A stretch of 64,000 nucleotides of DNA from Paenibacillus melissococcoides (lineage in GTDB: Bacteria; Bacillota; Bacilli; Paenibacillales; Paenibacillaceae), in NCBI GenBank assembly GCA_944800085.1, contig CALYLO010000002.1, positions 248,001-312,000 on the forward strand, in the 5' to 3' direction. Shown here one piece after another: positions 62,257 to 64,000 of the stretch. The notes beneath the pieces are model-generated. The model was not told the DNA's origin, ran no database searches, and saw only the letters and a program-made list of their open reading frames with translations. The first letter of the stretch is position 1. Each line of letters opens with the position of its first letter. The translations under genes and the position numbers were made by a program.

Positions 62257-63000
62257 GTGAACAAGTCGTATCATGCCGGGGATCGGCCGAGTTTCTTGTC
62301 GTCCCGCATGCAATACTTGCGGGATAATTATGTTCATCCTCCGTTCGATTATGAACAAGAATTGCTGGAGGCAATCCGGTTCGGGGACGAGAACAAGGCG
62401 CTCGACATGCTGAACCGCATCAATCAACTGGAAGGCGCCGTGCTGGCTTCCTATCCGCTGCGCTCCAGGAAGAATGCCTTGATTGCTTCCTGCACGCTGT
62501 TCACCCGGGCGATTATCAAGGGCGGCGTCGATGCGGAGACCGCCTTCCAGCTTAGCGATACGCTGATTTTGGAGATTGAGCGAATGAGCGACGTCGAGCG
62601 GCTCAATCTGTTCGAGTACGAAATGCTGATGCAGTTCATTGCGACCATCCGGCGGGAAAAGGAAGTGCTGCCCTATTCGCATATTGTCAATTTATCGGTG
62701 CATTATATTCGGGAGCATATTTTCCAGGATCTCGCCTTGAAAGGGATTGCGGCCCATATTGGCGTGCATCCGAGTTATTTGTCGGATCGCTTCAAGCGCG
62801 AGACCGGCATGTCCATTACTTCGTTCATTCACGCGAAGAAGGTGGAGGAATCGAAGCATCTGCTCATTTATACGAATCAGTCCATTTCGGAAATCGCTTT
62901 CCTGTTCAAGTTCTGCAGCCAAAGTTATTATACTCAGATCTTCAAAAAATTTACGGGCATGACGCCGAGGCAGTTCCGCCGGGACAATTCCGGCAAGTAA
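62257..63000 (+). CDS. AraC-family transcriptional regulator
   Basis: 247 residues. N-terminal about 140-residue sensory part, then a C-terminal double HTH (LALKGIAAHIGVHPSYLSDR and ISEIAFLFKFCSQSYYTQIF, followed by FTGMTPRQFRR). GTG at 62257 follows GGAGAGAGACGC; a GTG at 62239 is possible. Divergent from the GH65 gene, with a 115-base shared intergenic region, so it probably regulates that operon. Followed by a sensor kinase gene 24 bases downstream. Confidence 0.87.
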   Translation: MNKSYHAGDRPSFLSSRMQYLRDNYVHPPFDYEQELLEAIRFGDENKALDMLNRINQLEGAVLASYPLRSRKNALIASCTLFTRAIIKGGVDAETAFQLSDTLILEIERMSDVERLNLFEYEMLMQFIATIRREKEVLPYSHIVNLSVHYIREHIFQDLALKGIAAHIGVHPSYLSDRFKRETGMSITSFIHAKKVEESKHLLIYTNQSISEIAFLFKFCSQSYYTQIFKKFTGMTPRQFRRDNSGK

Positions 63001-63024
63001 ATCTGAAAAAAGTAGGAATCAGCT

Positions 63025-64000
63025 ATGAACAAACTGAAGCAGAAAATATTGCATTGGAGCCTCGAGAAGAAATTAATCGCGGCGTTTTCTTGTTTTATTA
63101 TCGTCCCGCTGTTGCTGATCGGCGGCATTGTGTCCTGGGTATATGTGGACAATAACCGGAATACGATGCTGGATGCCGCGGTCGAGAACAACCGGCAGAT
63201 TATGAACAATATCGACACGTCGCTGCAGCCTCTGGTGCGGTTATCCATGTTCCCGCTCCAGGAATCGACCATATACCGGATTATGCGCAAGGAATACAGC
63301 ACGAAGCCATATCCGATGCTGGAACGGGGACGGGATTTCGACACGGTGAACGGTCTGATCCTCAATGGCATAATGCTGTACTCCGATCTGATCGATTCGG
63401 CCATCATTTACCATGGCAATGACCATCTCATTATTGGCCGCAGCAACAGTCAATACATGAACATGTCTTACCTGGAGAAGGAATTCGTCCACGAGCCGTT
63501 CGTGGGGAGGATTCGAGAGGAGCGCGGAGGATATGTGCCTGTCGGGATTCACCAGGAACGGCTGCTGTCCCCGCATGGCGAGCCCGTCGTGTCGGTCGGG
63601 AGAGCGATTCTTGATCCGTATACAAAAAAGGACCTGGGATTCATCCTGCTGAACATATCCGTCGACAAGCTGAAGACACTATGGAGAGATTCCTCCATGA
63701 CGGAGAATACGAATTTTTATTTGATCGACGAGGACAACCGCATTATATACAGCAAGGATCGGAACGGGATCGGCCAGCCGGCTTCCGAGATTCTCGGAGA
63801 ACAGTTCCAGGAGCTGCCGGGGGAGACGCTGACCCAAGAGAATAAGGATACGTACCTGATTTCCTCCTCCTCCAAGCTGTCGAACTGGAAGGCGGTCACC
63901 GTCATTCCGAAGAATGAGCTGTTCTCCATCGTCTATCTGATGGTCGCGATTATGGCGGTCAGCCTCATCCTGCTGCTGGTGCTGTCCATCCTGATCTCGG
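63025..64000 (+). CDS. Sensor histidine kinase (YesM type), N-terminal part, runs off the window
   Basis: First 325 codons of an open frame. N-terminal helix (IAAFSCFIIVPLLLIGGIV), a large extracellular dCache-type domain (residues about 45-290, with SQYMNMSYLEKEFV and YLIDEDNRIIYS parts) and a second helix (IVYLMVAIMAVSLILLLV). The kinase core lies past the window end. ATG at 63025 follows AGGAATCAG. Such kinases usually pair with AraC-type YesN regulators and sense sugars; here the neighbour AraC gene fits. Confidence 0.82.
   Translation, partial: MNKLKQKILHWSLEKKLIAAFSCFIIVPLLLIGGIVSWVYVDNNRNTMLDAAVENNRQIMNNIDTSLQPLVRLSMFPLQESTIYRIMRKEYSTKPYPMLERGRDFDTVNGLILNGIMLYSDLIDSAIIYHGNDHLIIGRSNSQYMNMSYLEKEFVHEPFVGRIREERGGYVPVGIHQERLLSPHGEPVVSVGRAILDPYTKKDLGFILLNISVDKLKTLWRDSSMTENTNFYLIDEDNRIIYSKDRNGIGQPASEILGEQFQELPGETLTQENKDTYLISSSSKLSNWKAVTVIPKNELFSIVYLMVAIMAVSLILLLVLSILIS

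Overview
The window looks like a chromosomal segment of a spore-forming Bacillales bacterium, most likely a Paenibacillus (inference). Support: strong AGGAGG-type ribosome binding sites with frequent GTG/TTG starts; Firmicutes regulatory RNAs (preQ1-I riboswitch, TPP riboswitch, T-box); a CcpA-type cre box; a PspA-YdjG-YdjH-YdjI block as in Bacillus subtilis; a CotF-type spore coat gene; a YeeI-type YebC protein; and a glutaminyl-tRNA synthetase, which is unusual in Bacillales but known in Paenibacillus. The species cannot be named from the sequence.

Layout. 0-2.6 kb: end of an ascorbate-type PTS operon with its BglG-type regulator. 3-8 kb: a preQ1-riboswitch queuosine-precursor transporter, then a TPP-riboswitch thiY-thiX-thiZ pyrimidine-precursor ABC importer whose ATPase gene is broken. 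8-20 kb: four housekeeping or transport loci (two MFS pumps, a TatD hydrolase, an NhaC/YuiF-type antiporter), T-box-controlled ilvA, a coiled-coil protein, glnS and a DsrE-type protein. 20-32.5 kb: a decayed zone with a dispersed repeat, several frameshifted small genes, an MFS symporter with a cre box, a damaged two-component system, two IS110-type insertions, a tmRNA-like 3' fragment and an AbrB/Doc toxin-antitoxin pair. 32.6-37.2 kb: intact psp/ydj envelope-stress operon and an EamA transporter. 37.4-42.4 kb: a four-gene minus-strand locus (exported Cys-pair protein, lipoprotein, double-length ABC permease, ATPase) resembling a bacteriocin or exported-peptide system. 42.7-50.9 kb: a decayed TylF-type methyltransferase, an amidohydrolase with a candidate PurR site, a sugar transporter plus ChbG-type deacetylase pair, and a second IS110 copy that splits a DUF4825 lipoprotein gene. 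51-55.5 kb: AlkD, RNase H and CotF-type genes and yeeI. 55.6-58.9 kb: a repeat copy split by two different IS elements. 59-64 kb: a GH65 phosphorylase and beta-phosphoglucomutase pair, divergent from an AraC-type regulator and a sensor kinase that runs off the window.

Two themes stand out. First, a fixed-length 186-bp dispersed repeat occurs three times. Its third copy carries an IS4-type and an IS1182-type element, and removing both with their target duplications restores exactly 186 bp. Second, many genes carry single-base frameshifts, several in homopolymer runs. This is either real gene decay or base-calling error, and the affected calls should be read with that in mind.

All annotations come from reading the sequence and from family knowledge. 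No database search was run.
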